This document shows, piece by piece, positions 46,253-58,174 of a stretch of DNA of 64,000 nucleotides (positions within the stretch are counted from its first letter, which is position 1; the number at the start of each line of letters is the position of its first letter). Source of the DNA: Acinetobacter modestus (GTDB lineage Bacteria; Pseudomonadota; Gammaproteobacteria; Pseudomonadales; Moraxellaceae). The translations under genes and the position numbers were made by a program. The stretch lies in NCBI RefSeq assembly GCF_014636095.1, contig NZ_BMDV01000005.1:124001-188000 (forward strand). The letters are read 5' to 3'. Under the pieces are notes generated by a model. The model was not told the DNA's origin, did not search any database, and worked only from the letters and a program-made list of their open reading frames with translations.

Positions 46253-46960
46253 TTATTGAGGTGGCTCTGCTTCGCTTGGAAGTTCAATAGGGGGAAGGGA
46301 TGTATCATTGTCTTCAGTTTTTGGCACACGCCGTTTATACATCAATACCGTTGTTTGAGTTGTACCACATTTGTCCCAAATGGTGTCAGACGATGGTAGT
46401 TCAGTACTATAAAATGCATAGTAACTTATAGTAATAGGTTCTTGTGTAATAGCGAATTTTAGATCAATTTCATAAGTACGTGTTTCAAATGGCTTAAGGA
46501 CTTGAATACTATTTTGCTCGCTAACACATTTGAACGATTGGCTCGCTTCTATATTCATGCTGCCAATTTTGAAGTCAACAGGACGACAATTAGGGATCAT
46601 CTCATAAATATAGTTGGGCGTTGTATTATGGATTTCAATTTGTAATGGTGAAATTGATAGCGAACGAAGTGTATCTGCAGGAATAGGCAATTTACTTTCT
46701 GCTTCAACAAACCGCATATGACGCTCTACACCTGAACATATGCTTTGAATGTCAGCAGGGATTTTTGCAACATACTCATATGTTTCATCACCATCACCTG
46801 TCGATGGGTTTGAAGAATTGTCGTTACTGCCTGGTACGGGTTTTTGTGCACCCGAACCACTTCCACCTAAGCTGACATTTGAAGCGAGAAAGTTTTCACC
46901 ACAAGCGACTAAGGAAATTGTGAGGCTACAAAGGAATACAGATAACGAGAATTTTTTCAT
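46253..46960 (-). CDS. Hypothetical lipoprotein
   Basis: 235 residues. Signal peptide MKKFSLSVFLCSLTISLVAC with lipobox LVAC (lipidated Cys at 20). Then a low-complexity Gly/Ser/Asn/Pro linker (about 25-60), a compact domain with paired cysteines (ICSGVERHMRF, NCRPVDFK, FKCVSE, DKCGTTQTT), and an acidic Pro-rich tail. No known family. The start is 2 bases after the stop of the DUF6502 gene, so they are co-transcribed. Low-complexity linker suggests surface exposure. Confidence 0.8.
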   Translation of the reverse strand: MKKFSLSVFLCSLTISLVACGENFLASNVSLGGSGSGAQKPVPGSNDNSSNPSTGDGDETYEYVAKIPADIQSICSGVERHMRFVEAESKLPIPADTLRSLSISPLQIEIHNTTPNYIYEMIPNCRPVDFKIGSMNIEASQSFKCVSEQNSIQVLKPFETRTYEIDLKFAITQEPITISYYAFYSTELPSSDTIWDKCGTTQTTVLMYKRRVPKTEDNDTSLPPIELPSEAEPPQ

Positions 46961-46962
46961 TG

Positions 46963-47847
46963 TTATTTACCTTTATATTGATAAGGTATCTGGAGTCTAA
47001 TTTGCTTATCGTATTGATAAATACCTAAACGGAACTGATATGTAGCATCATTCTGATTTTGGTCTTGTTCACAGCACATAATCGCTGCATTAAGAAGTTG
47101 CTTGGCCATGTTTTGCCAAAGCTCAATACTGAGTTGTCGTAAGCTTTCAATTGATTTAAGCGTTAATTTCTCTGCGTGGACAGCTTGTTCAAGATGAGTA
47201 AAGGTTTTTTCACTAATAAAGTTGTCGACGCCTGCTGCAAGATGATCAGTCAAGTTTGCAGAAAATAATGCTTTACTTTCTTGCATTTGATTATCAGGAG
47301 TAAAACTATGTTGTTGTAAAATAACATCAGAGCCTTTTTGCTCAACGACGCCTAATCTTTGTAATTCAAATAAAATCGAACGCGGGTGTTTCTCTGTAGA
47401 GATATATCTTACCAATCCCTCAAAGCTGTGTTCATCACCAGAAACAGGAATTTGATGGGGTAGATCTAGAGCAATCCACCTTGCAATAACACGGGCAGGA
47501 ACACTAATTGCAAAAGTAGGTTGAACATCAGTAATGAGTTGTTCTGCTTGTTGTCTAAATGCGCTGACATCTTTTCGATGTAATCCTGAGAGTAAGCTTA
47601 CAGCTGAATCTGTTTTATTTTGCTGAATACGTTCTAATTCAGCGATAGCTTGCTCATAAAAGATTGGTTTTAAGGCAGCAACAAAGTCAGTATAACCAAC
47701 ACCTGAGTGAATCAGCCAACGAGCAATATGTTGCATCATCGGGAAAATACTTTCCAAGGTCGTCTCCGCATCTTGAGGAATTATGCCTTGAAGATCTTGA
47801 TGCGATGATTCGGTAGGGAGAATCATTTCATTCGTTAGTTTTGCCAT
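46963..47847 (-). CDS. DUF6502 family protein
   Basis: About 294 residues. FPMMQHIARWLIHSGVGYTDFVAALKPIFYEQA is the DUF6502 N-terminal helix-turn-helix-like region, followed by SLLSGLHRKDVSAFRQQ and a winged-helix-like pattern. Function unknown; these may bind DNA. The start at 47847 (after AGGT) was preferred to a TTG at 47865. A lipoprotein gene follows closely on one side and a JmjC-like hydroxylase precedes on the other, all on the minus strand. Confidence 0.82.
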   Translation of the reverse strand: MAKLTNEMILPTESSHQDLQGIIPQDAETTLESIFPMMQHIARWLIHSGVGYTDFVAALKPIFYEQAIAELERIQQNKTDSAVSLLSGLHRKDVSAFRQQAEQLITDVQPTFAISVPARVIARWIALDLPHQIPVSGDEHSFEGLVRYISTEKHPRSILFELQRLGVVEQKGSDVILQQHSFTPDNQMQESKALFSANLTDHLAAGVDNFISEKTFTHLEQAVHAEKLTLKSIESLRQLSIELWQNMAKQLLNAAIMCCEQDQNQNDATYQFRLGIYQYDKQIRLQIPYQYKGK

Positions 47848-47887
47848 AAAGATACCTAAAATCAATTACCGTCAGTTTTTCTAAAAT

Positions 47888-49132
47888 TCAGTCAATGTGA
47901 GTTGGCTGCGGAAATGTCTCAGCGCCGCCATTATCAAGATTAAAATGAGTAAAAGATACACTTATAGACGTATCAAGACTTTCTACACAATGCCACCAAC
48001 CCATTGGGATAAATAGCGATTCTCCTTGATTTAAGATGCATTCAATTTTTAGGCAATCATTTAGCTCTGGGAATTGTTCGGTAATATTGGGTTGGTGTGG
48101 ATTTGCAATTTGACTAAATACAGCAACATCGTTGTATAAATGAGGTACTTGCATCGATGGAATCAATGTGACTTTTTTTCTCCCATAAATCTGAACCAAA
48201 AAATTATTTGTTAAATCATGATGCAAAGGAGTAAATGCCCCTTTAGGTCCAAACCAAATAAAACTTCGATCAAGAACTTGGTGGTGATTTGTATAATTGT
48301 GGAAATCGCCAATATCTTTGAACAGTTCTGAAAGGCTAGATTGACTTGCTTTCGCATTATTCGCAGTCATATAAAAATTATTAGTATGCATATTTTGTTC
48401 AACTAACTCTACAAATTGGTTCATACTCATTTTCGTTTTGTGTTGAATGGAATTCCTTTCAAATAATGGGTCTTGCTCTCGATTAAACTGAACTTCAATC
48501 TCTTGATGTCCTACTGTTTGCTTGAAATATTGAGGCGACCATTTCTTTAATGCATTCCAATGATCGATAGCATTAGTCAGCAGTACAGGCAGATTTCGAC
48601 TGTAATAATGTTCAACAAAATGCTCAAAATACGGTGTAGAAATTCGCTTCACTTCCTTATAGCTAGGGTTGAGGCGCGCAAATCGGTCTAAGGTATCCAA
48701 TAACCAGTTTCGTTTTTTGACTAAAAAGTGCTGTTGTTGAGCAATCTGAAAATATGGATTTTGTTTTAACTCGACTAACTCAATAGCAATATCAATTTCA
48801 TTTAAACCTTGGGCTTTAAGGGTTTGGTAGATCATATTTTTAGGTTTTTCTTCGAGTACTGCTTCAGCAATCCATTTCTTTTGTCGGGAATTTAAGTTGC
48901 TAGGAGTAAAACTTTGCTTTTGTGCAACAAGTTGTTCTAGCCAATTATAATTTTGCTCATTTTCAATATTGCCATCCAATTTTACTGGATTAAGTTCAAT
49001 CAGGCCTTCCTGTAGCAAAATTTTAGCTAAATCTTCTGGATGACAGCCACGTTCTAAATTTTCCAATAACCAAGCATTCCAATTTTCTGGTAGTGCCTTG
49101 AATTGGTTTATTAAATTGATTTCAATATCCAT
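47888..49132 (-). CDS. JmjC/cupin_8-like 2-oxoglutarate-Fe(II) hydroxylase
   Basis: 414 residues. The N-terminal about 150 residues are helical; the C-terminal cupin-like domain has the iron triad: LHHDLTNNFLVQIYGRK (HxD) and PMGWWHCVESL (second His), with NQGESLFIP before it. This matches cupin_8/JmjC-type protein hydroxylases. The target may be a ribosomal or regulatory protein; unknown. It is the first gene of a minus-strand cluster with DUF6502 and a lipoprotein. Confidence 0.86.
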   Translation of the reverse strand: MDIEINLINQFKALPENWNAWLLENLERGCHPEDLAKILLQEGLIELNPVKLDGNIENEQNYNWLEQLVAQKQSFTPSNLNSRQKKWIAEAVLEEKPKNMIYQTLKAQGLNEIDIAIELVELKQNPYFQIAQQQHFLVKKRNWLLDTLDRFARLNPSYKEVKRISTPYFEHFVEHYYSRNLPVLLTNAIDHWNALKKWSPQYFKQTVGHQEIEVQFNREQDPLFERNSIQHKTKMSMNQFVELVEQNMHTNNFYMTANNAKASQSSLSELFKDIGDFHNYTNHHQVLDRSFIWFGPKGAFTPLHHDLTNNFLVQIYGRKKVTLIPSMQVPHLYNDVAVFSQIANPHQPNITEQFPELNDCLKIECILNQGESLFIPMGWWHCVESLDTSISVSFTHFNLDNGGAETFPQPTHID

Positions 49133-49266
49133 ATATTGCAGCCCGCTAATTTTAAAAATTGACCTTCCGTTATTAATTTAATCATAAAAATATTTGCACT
49201 CAAGCAGAAAAGTGTTAAATTTTCACATGTACAATATGTGAAAAATTCACACAGAGGGTGAAAATC

Positions 49267-50958
<1,692 letters not shown>

Positions 50959-50967
50959 TAAATAAGC

Positions 50968-51003
50968 AAAAAAATCTGTGCCTATAGGCACAGATTTTTT
51001 TTA
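50968..51003. terminator. Bidirectional terminator
   Basis: AAAAAATCTGTGCC...GGCACAGATTTTTT around 50968-51001 with A- and T-run flanks, between the PT lipoprotein gene and the acyltransferase gene. Confidence 0.87.
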
Positions 51004-51006
51004 TAT

Positions 51007-51942
51007 TTAATAAATTTTCTCGTAACCTTCTGCTCGGGTTTTGAATCTACGGTGAAACCACATCCATTGAGTTGGTGCAATGCGCAATTGAGCTTCAATG
51101 ATTCTATTCACCCGAATTGCATCATCGAGTTCATTTTCACTCGGCATATTTTCAACAATAGGCTCAATCAGAACTTTGTATTGTGGATTACGAACATCGC
51201 CATAACGATAAAAATAAAGCGGGATTGCAACAGATTTGGAGATTTTTAATAGACGACGATGTGCAGTAACAGTTGCAGCAGGAACACCAAAAAAAGGCGC
51301 CATGACACCTTGTTTTAAGCCAAAATCTTGGTCTGGACTATACCAAATCGCACCGCCATCTTTTAAGCGACGAACCAAACCACGCATATCATCATGATCA
51401 ATTTGCTGTTGATAAATGGTTGCGCGACAACGATAAATCAGCATATCCAACATCGGATTATTCTGAGGACGATAGACCACATCAGGCTCAAAATATTGAG
51501 CACAAATATAACCACCTGCATCCAATAAAGTACTGTGTGTACCTAGCAATAAGATACCTTTGCCTTGAGCTTTGGCTGAGTTGATGTGCTCTAGACCTTC
51601 AATACTATGGCGTCCTTTAAACCAATTTGGACAATACCAAGCATTTAATGTTTCAAATACCCCCAACATCATGTCGACAAACACTTGTTTTGCTTGTGCT
51701 TCAACCTCAACAGGAGACCATTCAGGGAAGCAAACTTCCAGATTTCTGATTGTGGTTTTTCGACGTGATTTGAGCAAGTGCCAGCATAATGAGGCTAAGC
51801 CATGTGCCAAGCGCCATTGAATTGCCCAAGGTAAGATTGCTAAGAGCATGAGAAAAGTGATGGCGATCCAGATTTTCCAATACTTAGGGAGTAAAAATTC
51901 CCATTGAAACTCACCAGGAATATAAGACGATTGTTGGCTCAT
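51007..51942 (-). CDS. LpxL/LpxM-family lipid A acyltransferase
   Basis: 311 residues. One N-terminal membrane helix (about 22-40), then the family pattern: WHLLKSRRKTTIRNLEVCFPEWS, the catalytic GTHSTLLDAG (HX4D), the RPQNNPMLD region and the PDQDFGLKQG motif. It adds secondary acyl chains to lipid A or lipooligosaccharide at the inner membrane. Which of LpxL or LpxM it is cannot be decided here. Relevant to outer-membrane barrier properties. Confidence 0.87.
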   Translation of the reverse strand: MSQQSSYIPGEFQWEFLLPKYWKIWIAITFLMLLAILPWAIQWRLAHGLASLCWHLLKSRRKTTIRNLEVCFPEWSPVEVEAQAKQVFVDMMLGVFETLNAWYCPNWFKGRHSIEGLEHINSAKAQGKGILLLGTHSTLLDAGGYICAQYFEPDVVYRPQNNPMLDMLIYRCRATIYQQQIDHDDMRGLVRRLKDGGAIWYSPDQDFGLKQGVMAPFFGVPAATVTAHRRLLKISKSVAIPLYFYRYGDVRNPQYKVLIEPIVENMPSENELDDAIRVNRIIEAQLRIAPTQWMWFHRRFKTRAEGYEKIY

Positions 51943-52071
51943 AAACTAGAAATATGAATGATATTGAATTTTGAAGCAGTGTAACATGAAGTCGGTTTTA
52001 CGACTTTAAATCTAAAAGATAAAGCACAGCCTTTTTGTGTATAGATAAATAAATATTTTGATCAGGAGACC

Positions 52072-52602
52072 ATGTTGAAACAGATAGGCATACTTAAGGG
52101 AGATATTACCCAAATTGCAGTGGATGCTATCATCAATGCAGCAAATACCTCGCTTTTAGGTGGAGGTGGGGTGGATGGAGCAATTCATCGTCGTGGAGGT
52201 GTCGCGATTTTGGCAGAGTGTCAAAAAATCCGTGCCAAACAGGGTGGTTGTGCAGTAGGTGAAGCGGTGATAACCACCGCAGGAAATTTACCAGCAAAAT
52301 ATGTGATTCATACTGTTGGACCAACATGGTTAAATGGTGAGAAGAACGAACCAATTTTATTAGAAAATGCTTATCGTAATAGTTTTAAACTCGCTGATCT
52401 TCTGGGTTTAAAAACAATTGCCTTTCCAAATATTTCAACAGGAATTTATCGGTTTCCTAAACAGCTTGCTGCTCAAATCGCGTTTAAAGTGATTAATGAC
52501 GAGTTAAAACAAAGTCAGTCAGTCCAAGAAGTAATTTTTGTTTGTTTTGATGATGAAAATTTTAATATTTATCAGTCATTAAAAGATGATTTTGAAATCT
52601 AA
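52072..52602 (+). CDS. ymdB: O-acetyl-ADP-ribose deacetylase (macrodomain, YmdB-like)
   Basis: 176 residues: [20 protein letters not shown], the [14 protein letters not shown] loop, [20 protein letters not shown], and [12 protein letters not shown]. It is a full MacroD-type enzyme that removes acetyl or ADP-ribosyl groups and in E. coli interacts with RNase III. An RBS CAGGAG precedes the ATG at 52072. A 11-bp hairpin (52623-52652) without a T-run follows. It is distinct from the macrodomain at 27251. Confidence 0.93.
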   Translation: MLKQIGILKGDITQIAVDAIINAANTSLLGGGGVDGAIHRRGGVAILAECQKIRAKQGGCAVGEAVITTAGNLPAKYVIHTVGPTWLNGEKNEPILLENAYRNSFKLADLLGLKTIAFPNISTGIYRFPKQLAAQIAFKVINDELKQSQSVQEVIFVCFDDENFNIYQSLKDDFEI

Positions 52603-52622
52603 GCATTCATTGGGTTTTAATA

Positions 52623-52652
52623 GAGCATCTATCATTTTATGGATAGATGCTC
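52623..52652. terminator. Hairpin between ymdB and uup (weak terminator)
   Basis: GAGCATCTATC (52623-52633) with GATAGATGCTC (52642-52652), perfect 11-bp stem. No clear T-run follows on either side, so terminator function is uncertain. Confidence 0.4.
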
Positions 52653-52661
52653 ATCATCTGA

Positions 52662-54569
52662 TTAATTGCCTTTCGACATATTTTCTAAGATGTCCCAACG
52701 TTCTAATTTCTCAAGCAAAGATTCTTCAATTTCTGCTAAACGTTGACTCGCTAAAGTTGCAGCATTAGCGTCAGAGACGAACCAAGAACCATCTGCAAGT
52801 TTTGCTGAAAGTTCGGCTTGTTCTTTTTCTAGCTTTTCCATCTCAGCAGGGAGTTGTTCTAACTCACGCTGATCTTTATAACTCAGCTTGACCTTCTTTG
52901 ATGCTGATGCTGCGGCAACCGCTGCTTCGGCTTTAGCTTGTGCTTTTTTCACATCACTTTTCTGATCAACCACTTTTTGGTCAGGGCGTTGTTCCAAGTA
53001 ATCTTGATAGCCACCAATGTATTCATCAATATTGCCCTTACCATCGAATACCCAAGTCGAAGTGACGACATTGTCCATGAAAGCACGGTCATGCGAGATC
53101 AGTAACAAAGTGCCTTTGTAGTCAGACAGCATTTCTTCAAGCAACTCAAGTGTCACCATATCCAAGTCATTGGTTGGCTCATCCATCACGATCAAGTTCG
53201 ATGGTTTGAGTAACAGTTTTGCTAATAGGATACGGTTTCTCTCACCGCCAGACAGTGCTTTGACTGGCGTACGAGCGCGTTCTGGTGAGAATAAAAAATC
53301 TTGTAAATAGCTATAGATATGACGGCGGTTACCGTTCACATCGACAAAATCAGAACCTTCAGACACGTTGGCCATCACGGTTTTTTCAAGATCAAGTGCA
53401 TTACGCAGTTGGTCAAAATAAGCCACTTCCAGTTGAGTACCTGTTTTTACCGCACCGCTATGTTCGATTTCACCTAAAATCGCTTTGATCAGGGTGGTTT
53501 TACCCACACCATTATCGCCGACTAAACCGATACGATCACCACGTAATACGATCGCTGAGAAGTCTTTGATTAACGGTTGCTCACCATAACTGACTCTTAG
53601 ATTTTCAATCTCAAACACTAACTTACCAGAACGATGAGCTTCTTGTGTCGCCATGCTGACTTTGCCCTGCTGTGAACGACGCGCTTTAGATTGTTCACGT
53701 AAGTCTTTTAAGGCACGGACACGGCCTTCGTTACGGGTACGGCGTGCTTTGATGCCTTGACGAATCCAAGCTTCTTCTTCTGCTAATTTTTTATCGAATA
53801 AAGCATTTTGTTTTTCTTCAGCTTCCATTTGCTGAGCTTTGAGCTCTAAATAGCGTGAATAATTGCCTTCATAGCCACGTAAAACACCACGATCGAGTTC
53901 AACAATACGTGTTGCAATGCTATCTACAAATGAACGGTCATGTGAAATAAATAAAAGAGTTAGATTATTTTGATCAAGTAAGAACTTTTCTAACCATTCG
54001 ATACTTTCTACATCTAAATGGTTTGTCGGTTCGTCCAGTAATAACACATCAGGTTGGGTAAGTAGGGCACGTGCCAAGAGCACACGACGCTTACGTCCAC
54101 CTGATAGGTCTGCTAAATCTGCATTTGGATCTAGCCCCATTTTACCTAAAATGGTATTTACTTTGTTTTCAAGTGCCCAACCATCGAGCTGATCAAGTTT
54201 ATGCTGCAACATGCCCATACGATCGCAAGCTTCCATATCACCTAATACACAGGCATCACTTGCTTCATGGTAGTCTTTGAGTACGGTTGCTGCTTCTCCT
54301 GCACCATCAGCAACAATATCGGCCACTTTGCCTGAATCCATCGGCACGTCTTGGGCTAACATTGAAACAGTTAAACCATTTTGAATCGAAACTTCACCTG
54401 TATCAGGTAATAAACTTCCCTCAATCAGTTTTAATAAAGTAGACTTGCCTTCGCCATTACGACCAATTAAACAGACTCGTTCGCCACGTTCTAGGTTAAA
54501 GTTCGCGCCGTCGAGTAGGGCAGGTCCGCCAAATGCGAGATGGACATCCCTTAAAGTAATGTAGGCCAT
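52662..54569 (-). CDS. uup: ABC-F ATPase Uup
   Basis: 635 residues with two ABC domains: Walker A GRNGEGKST and GDNGVGKTT, signatures LSGGRKRRVLLARALL and LSGGERNRILLAKLLL, Walker B LLLDEPTNHLD and IVMDEPTNDLD. An inter-domain linker and a C-terminal coiled coil (about 555-630) are typical of Uup. Uup acts on ribosomes and on replication/transposon excision precision. It has no membrane domain. Its start codon side is near slyX, divergent. Confidence 0.94.
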   Translation of the reverse strand: MAYITLRDVHLAFGGPALLDGANFNLERGERVCLIGRNGEGKSTLLKLIEGSLLPDTGEVSIQNGLTVSMLAQDVPMDSGKVADIVADGAGEAATVLKDYHEASDACVLGDMEACDRMGMLQHKLDQLDGWALENKVNTILGKMGLDPNADLADLSGGRKRRVLLARALLTQPDVLLLDEPTNHLDVESIEWLEKFLLDQNNLTLLFISHDRSFVDSIATRIVELDRGVLRGYEGNYSRYLELKAQQMEAEEKQNALFDKKLAEEEAWIRQGIKARRTRNEGRVRALKDLREQSKARRSQQGKVSMATQEAHRSGKLVFEIENLRVSYGEQPLIKDFSAIVLRGDRIGLVGDNGVGKTTLIKAILGEIEHSGAVKTGTQLEVAYFDQLRNALDLEKTVMANVSEGSDFVDVNGNRRHIYSYLQDFLFSPERARTPVKALSGGERNRILLAKLLLKPSNLIVMDEPTNDLDMVTLELLEEMLSDYKGTLLLISHDRAFMDNVVTSTWVFDGKGNIDEYIGGYQDYLEQRPDQKVVDQKSDVKKAQAKAEAAVAAASASKKVKLSYKDQRELEQLPAEMEKLEKEQAELSAKLADGSWFVSDANAATLASQRLAEIEESLLEKLERWDILENMSKGN

Positions 54570-54601
54570 AATGTTTCCTAAGAGTTCAGATGAGGTCTGA
54601 A

Positions 54602-54847
54602 ATGACTAAACCACAAAAATTTGATGATCACGCGTCATTGTCCGCACCCATTGAAGATTTGCAAGTCCGAATTGCATTTTTAGACGATTTAGTTGAACAA
54701 TTAAATCAACAGCTCGCAATTCAGACTCAAGAAATTGCAATTTTAAAAAAACAAATGCAACTTTTATATCGTCGAGTTGAATCTTCTGATTTATCGGAAG
54801 GGATTGCTCCTTTTGATCCGATGAGTAATAAACCACCACATTATTGA
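54602..54847 (+). CDS. slyX: SlyX family protein
   Basis: 81 residues dominated by a coiled coil (EDLQVRIAFLDDLVEQLNQQ, about 15-60) with the SlyX tail SNKPPHY. Function unknown. The ATG at 54602 follows GAGG with spacing 7; an in-frame ATG at 54590 is less likely. Divergent from uup. Confidence 0.9.
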   Translation: MTKPQKFDDHASLSAPIEDLQVRIAFLDDLVEQLNQQLAIQTQEIAILKKQMQLLYRRVESSDLSEGIAPFDPMSNKPPHY

Positions 54848-54990
54848 TGGTGATAATATTGAATAATAAAGGTGTAGTTTTAAAGTTCGTCATTCATTGA
54901 ATGAATAATATTTTAAAACTTTAAATTAATAAGCTTCAATTATAATTATATTTCCGAGTTTAACTCTTATTCCGAATACAATTGTAAGGA

Positions 54991-55050
54991 AAACTTGCCT
55001 TTTAACTCAAACTTATGTAACGCTAATAAAAGGAAGTTTTGGGCAAGTTT
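54991..55050 (+). promoter_or_regulatory. Leader stem abutting a start codon
   Basis: AAACTTGCC (54991-54999) pairs perfectly with GGCAAGTTT (55042-55050), and ATG starts at 55051. The likely Shine-Dalgarno AAGGAAG (55030-55036) would lie in the loop. Could control translation of the next gene; inference only. Confidence 0.4.
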
Positions 55051-55500
55051 ATGAGTAATGTTGGAATTTGGATTACAGTTGCGATAGTTCTATTTGTCTT
55101 GGGCTCGATTTTTGGTCTGCGTGTGAGTCCTCGAGAAAAAGCGTTAGGTATGATGCGTGATCAAGCTAGAAAAATGGGCTTACATCCCCGTTTAATCGTT
55201 GCACCTGACTGGACAAAAATTCCAATGGCTTCTGAAAAGCGTGCCAGTATGGTGGCTTATTATAGTGTACTGATTCCAGAAGGTCGTTTAGCTTTGATGC
55301 GTGCAAGAGTCGTGGATGGCAAGCTTCAGGTGGTGCAAGGGGATCAGAAATTTAATGATTCACCCATTGCATTAACAGGAGTTTATGCTATTGATATGCA
55401 GGCAAACTGTGTCGGGCTATATTGGGATGAAGAAACTGATTTAAGAGCCACTCAGCTTGAAGCAATGAAAGCATATTTACATGAATTAGCTCAGCGCTAA
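55051..55500 (+). CDS. Hypothetical single-span membrane protein
   Basis: 149 residues. One N-terminal membrane helix (about 6-21, VGIWITVAIVLFVLGSIFGL) then a cytoplasmic domain: SPREKALGMMRDQARKMGLHPRLIV and a strand-rich body. No family I know. A TTG at 55039 is in frame but its spacing to AAGGAAG is only about 2; the ATG at 55051 is preferred. It is 34 bases upstream of topA on the same strand and may be co-transcribed with it. Confidence 0.75.
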   Translation: MSNVGIWITVAIVLFVLGSIFGLRVSPREKALGMMRDQARKMGLHPRLIVAPDWTKIPMASEKRASMVAYYSVLIPEGRLALMRARVVDGKLQVVQGDQKFNDSPIALTGVYAIDMQANCVGLYWDEETDLRATQLEAMKAYLHELAQR

Positions 55501-55534
55501 TTATTTGATTAGATTATAGGAAAAACGATTTATT

Positions 55535-58174
55535 ATGGCGAATACTCCACGCTCTGCTTCAGAAAGCACAGCAGCTCCTACACCTGCTGCAAAGAAACGT
55601 GCCTTAGTGATTGTGGAGTCGCCTGCAAAAGCGAAAACAATTAATAAATATTTAGGTTCACAATATGTGGTGAAGTCATCGGTGGGTCATGTGCGTGATT
55701 TACCGACAGGAGGCGGGGCGAAATCCACTGAAAAGAAGCCCGCAACTCGTACTAAACTGACGGATGAACAGAAAGCCGAAAAAGCCCAGTCCGCACTGAT
55801 TAATCGTATGGGTGTGGATCCAGAGCATGATTGGATTGCACATTACGAAGTGCTTCCAGGCAAAGAACATGTGGTTGCCGAACTGAAAAAACTCGCCAAA
55901 GATGCCGATGCAATCTATCTCGCAACGGACTTGGATAGAGAAGGAGAAGCGATTGCTTGGCACTTAAGAGAAGTGATTGGTGGGGATGATAGTCGCTACC
56001 ATCGTGTGGTCTTTAACGAAATTACCAAAAATGCCATTCAAGAAGCATTTAAACAGCCAACACGACTTGATTTAAACCGTGTGAATGCTCAACAGGCGCG
56101 CCGTTTCCTCGACCGTGTGGTGGGCTTTATGGTGTCACCATTACTCTGGGAAAAGATTGCCCGTGGTCTATCGGCAGGACGCGTGCAGTCCGTTGCTGTA
56201 AAACTAGTGGTTGAACGTGAACGTGAAATCCGTGCATTTATTCCAGAAGAATACTGGCAAGTTTTTGCAGATACCATTTCCAAGAAAGAAGACATTCGCT
56301 TAGAAGCGGTTAAGCAAGCAGGTAAAACACTTAAGCTTAAAAATAAAGCTGAAACTGATGCCTTACTCAGTGTATTGAAAGATGCTGAATATAAAGTTGC
56401 ACTACGCGAAGATAAACCAACTAAAGTTAATCCGAGCGCTCCGTATATCACTTCAACCTTACAACAAGCGGCGAGTACGCGTTTAGGTTTCTCTGTGAAG
56501 AAAACCATGATGCTGGCGCAGCGTTTGTATGAAGGTGGTTTTATTACCTATATGCGTACAGACTCAACCTTTTTGAGTGATGACGCTGTGAATATGGTGC
56601 GTAATCATATTCAACAAAATTTTGGTGAAAAATACGTCCCTGCCAAGCCAAATCGCTATGGCAATAAAGCGGGTGCACAAGAGGCCCATGAAGCCATTCG
56701 TCCTTCAGATGTTGCTTTGACTGGTGATAAACTTGCGGGCGTAGAGCGTGATGCACAACGGTTATATGATTTGATTTGGCGTCAATTTGTTGCCTGTCAA
56801 ATGACACCAGCTGAATATTTATCTTCAACGTTGACTGTTGAAGCGTCAAATGTTGAGTTAAAGGCGAAAGGCCGCACACTGGTATTTGATGGTTTTACCC
56901 GTGTTCGTGGTGCCAATAAATCTGATGATGATATTTTATTGCCTGCGGTGAAAGTTGGTGAAGTCCTTAAGTTAGAAAAACTTGATCCGAGTCAGCATTT
57001 TACCAAACCGCCTGCACGCTTTACTGAAGCGTCTTTGGTGAAAGAATTAGAGAAAAAAGGCATTGGTCGTCCATCGACATATGCTGCAATTATTTCCACC
57101 ATTCAGGAACGTGGTTATGTGAAGCTCGAAAACCGTCGTCTTTTTGCCGAGAAGATGGGTGAGATTGTTACCGACCGCCTAGATGAAAGTTTTAATAACC
57201 TGATGAATTATGCTTTTACCGCTGATTTAGAAGGTCAATTAGACCGTGTTGCAATGGGTGAGCGTAACTGGAAAGAGCTATTAGATACATTCTACGGTGA
57301 CTTCAAAAAGCGCCTGACCAATGCTCAAGGCGAAGACGGTATGCGTCGCAATCAGCCTATTGAAGTAGCTGATGTTGCTTGTCCTGAATGTTCTCGTCCA
57401 ATGCAAATTCGTACAGGGACGACAGGGGTATTCTTGGGTTGTTCAGGTTACAACCTGCCACCGAAAGAACGCTGTAAAGGTACTTTAAACCTTACGCCAG
57501 TCGAATCTTTAGCTGCGTTATCAGATGATGATGGTGCTGAAACTGCTGATTTGATGTCAAAACACCGTTGTCCAAAATGTGGTACTGCGATGGACAGCTA
57601 TGTCGTGGATGGTGGTCGCAAATTACATGTTTGTGGTAACAACCCTGATTGCGATGGTTATGAAGTCGAAGAAGGCGAATTCAAGATCAAGGGTTATGAT
57701 GGCCCGACTATCCCATGCGATAAATGTGATGGTGAGATGCAGCTTAAAACGGGTCGTTTTGGTCCATATTTCGCATGTACTAGCTGTGACAATACTCGTA
57801 AGGTACTCAAGAGTGGTCAACCTGCTCCACCACGCGTAGACCCAATCAAAATGGAGCATCTACGTTCAACGAAGCATGATGACTTCTTTGTCTTGCGTGA
57901 TGGCGCTGCTGGTTTATTCTTGGCTGCAAGTAAATTCCCGAAAATTCGTGAAACGCGTGCACCAAAAGTATCTGAATTACGTAGCGTAGCTGAACAACTT
58001 GATCCAAAATATCAATTCTTGCTGCAAGCTCCTGATACTGATCCTGAAGGTAATCCGACAGTTGTTAAATTTAGCCGTAAGAATCAAGAGCAGTATGTTG
58101 GTTCAGAAACTGCGGAAGGTAAACAAACCAAGTGGAGTCTAGTATTCCAGAATGGAAAATGGGTTGAAGCTTAA
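55535..58174 (+). CDS. topA: DNA topoisomerase I
   Basis: 879 residues. TOPRIM domain ([35 protein letters not shown]), the active-site Tyr in [14 protein letters not shown], and three C-terminal zinc-finger-like segments ([27 protein letters not shown]). It relaxes negative supercoils behind transcription. The C-terminal tail continues after the zinc fingers. The stop codon is directly followed by the ATG of the next gene. Confidence 0.97.
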   Translation: MANTPRSASESTAAPTPAAKKRALVIVESPAKAKTINKYLGSQYVVKSSVGHVRDLPTGGGAKSTEKKPATRTKLTDEQKAEKAQSALINRMGVDPEHDWIAHYEVLPGKEHVVAELKKLAKDADAIYLATDLDREGEAIAWHLREVIGGDDSRYHRVVFNEITKNAIQEAFKQPTRLDLNRVNAQQARRFLDRVVGFMVSPLLWEKIARGLSAGRVQSVAVKLVVEREREIRAFIPEEYWQVFADTISKKEDIRLEAVKQAGKTLKLKNKAETDALLSVLKDAEYKVALREDKPTKVNPSAPYITSTLQQAASTRLGFSVKKTMMLAQRLYEGGFITYMRTDSTFLSDDAVNMVRNHIQQNFGEKYVPAKPNRYGNKAGAQEAHEAIRPSDVALTGDKLAGVERDAQRLYDLIWRQFVACQMTPAEYLSSTLTVEASNVELKAKGRTLVFDGFTRVRGANKSDDDILLPAVKVGEVLKLEKLDPSQHFTKPPARFTEASLVKELEKKGIGRPSTYAAIISTIQERGYVKLENRRLFAEKMGEIVTDRLDESFNNLMNYAFTADLEGQLDRVAMGERNWKELLDTFYGDFKKRLTNAQGEDGMRRNQPIEVADVACPECSRPMQIRTGTTGVFLGCSGYNLPPKERCKGTLNLTPVESLAALSDDDGAETADLMSKHRCPKCGTAMDSYVVDGGRKLHVCGNNPDCDGYEVEEGEFKIKGYDGPTIPCDKCDGEMQLKTGRFGPYFACTSCDNTRKVLKSGQPAPPRVDPIKMEHLRSTKHDDFFVLRDGAAGLFLAASKFPKIRETRAPKVSELRSVAEQLDPKYQFLLQAPDTDPEGNPTVVKFSRKNQEQYVGSETAEGKQTKWSLVFQNGKWVEA

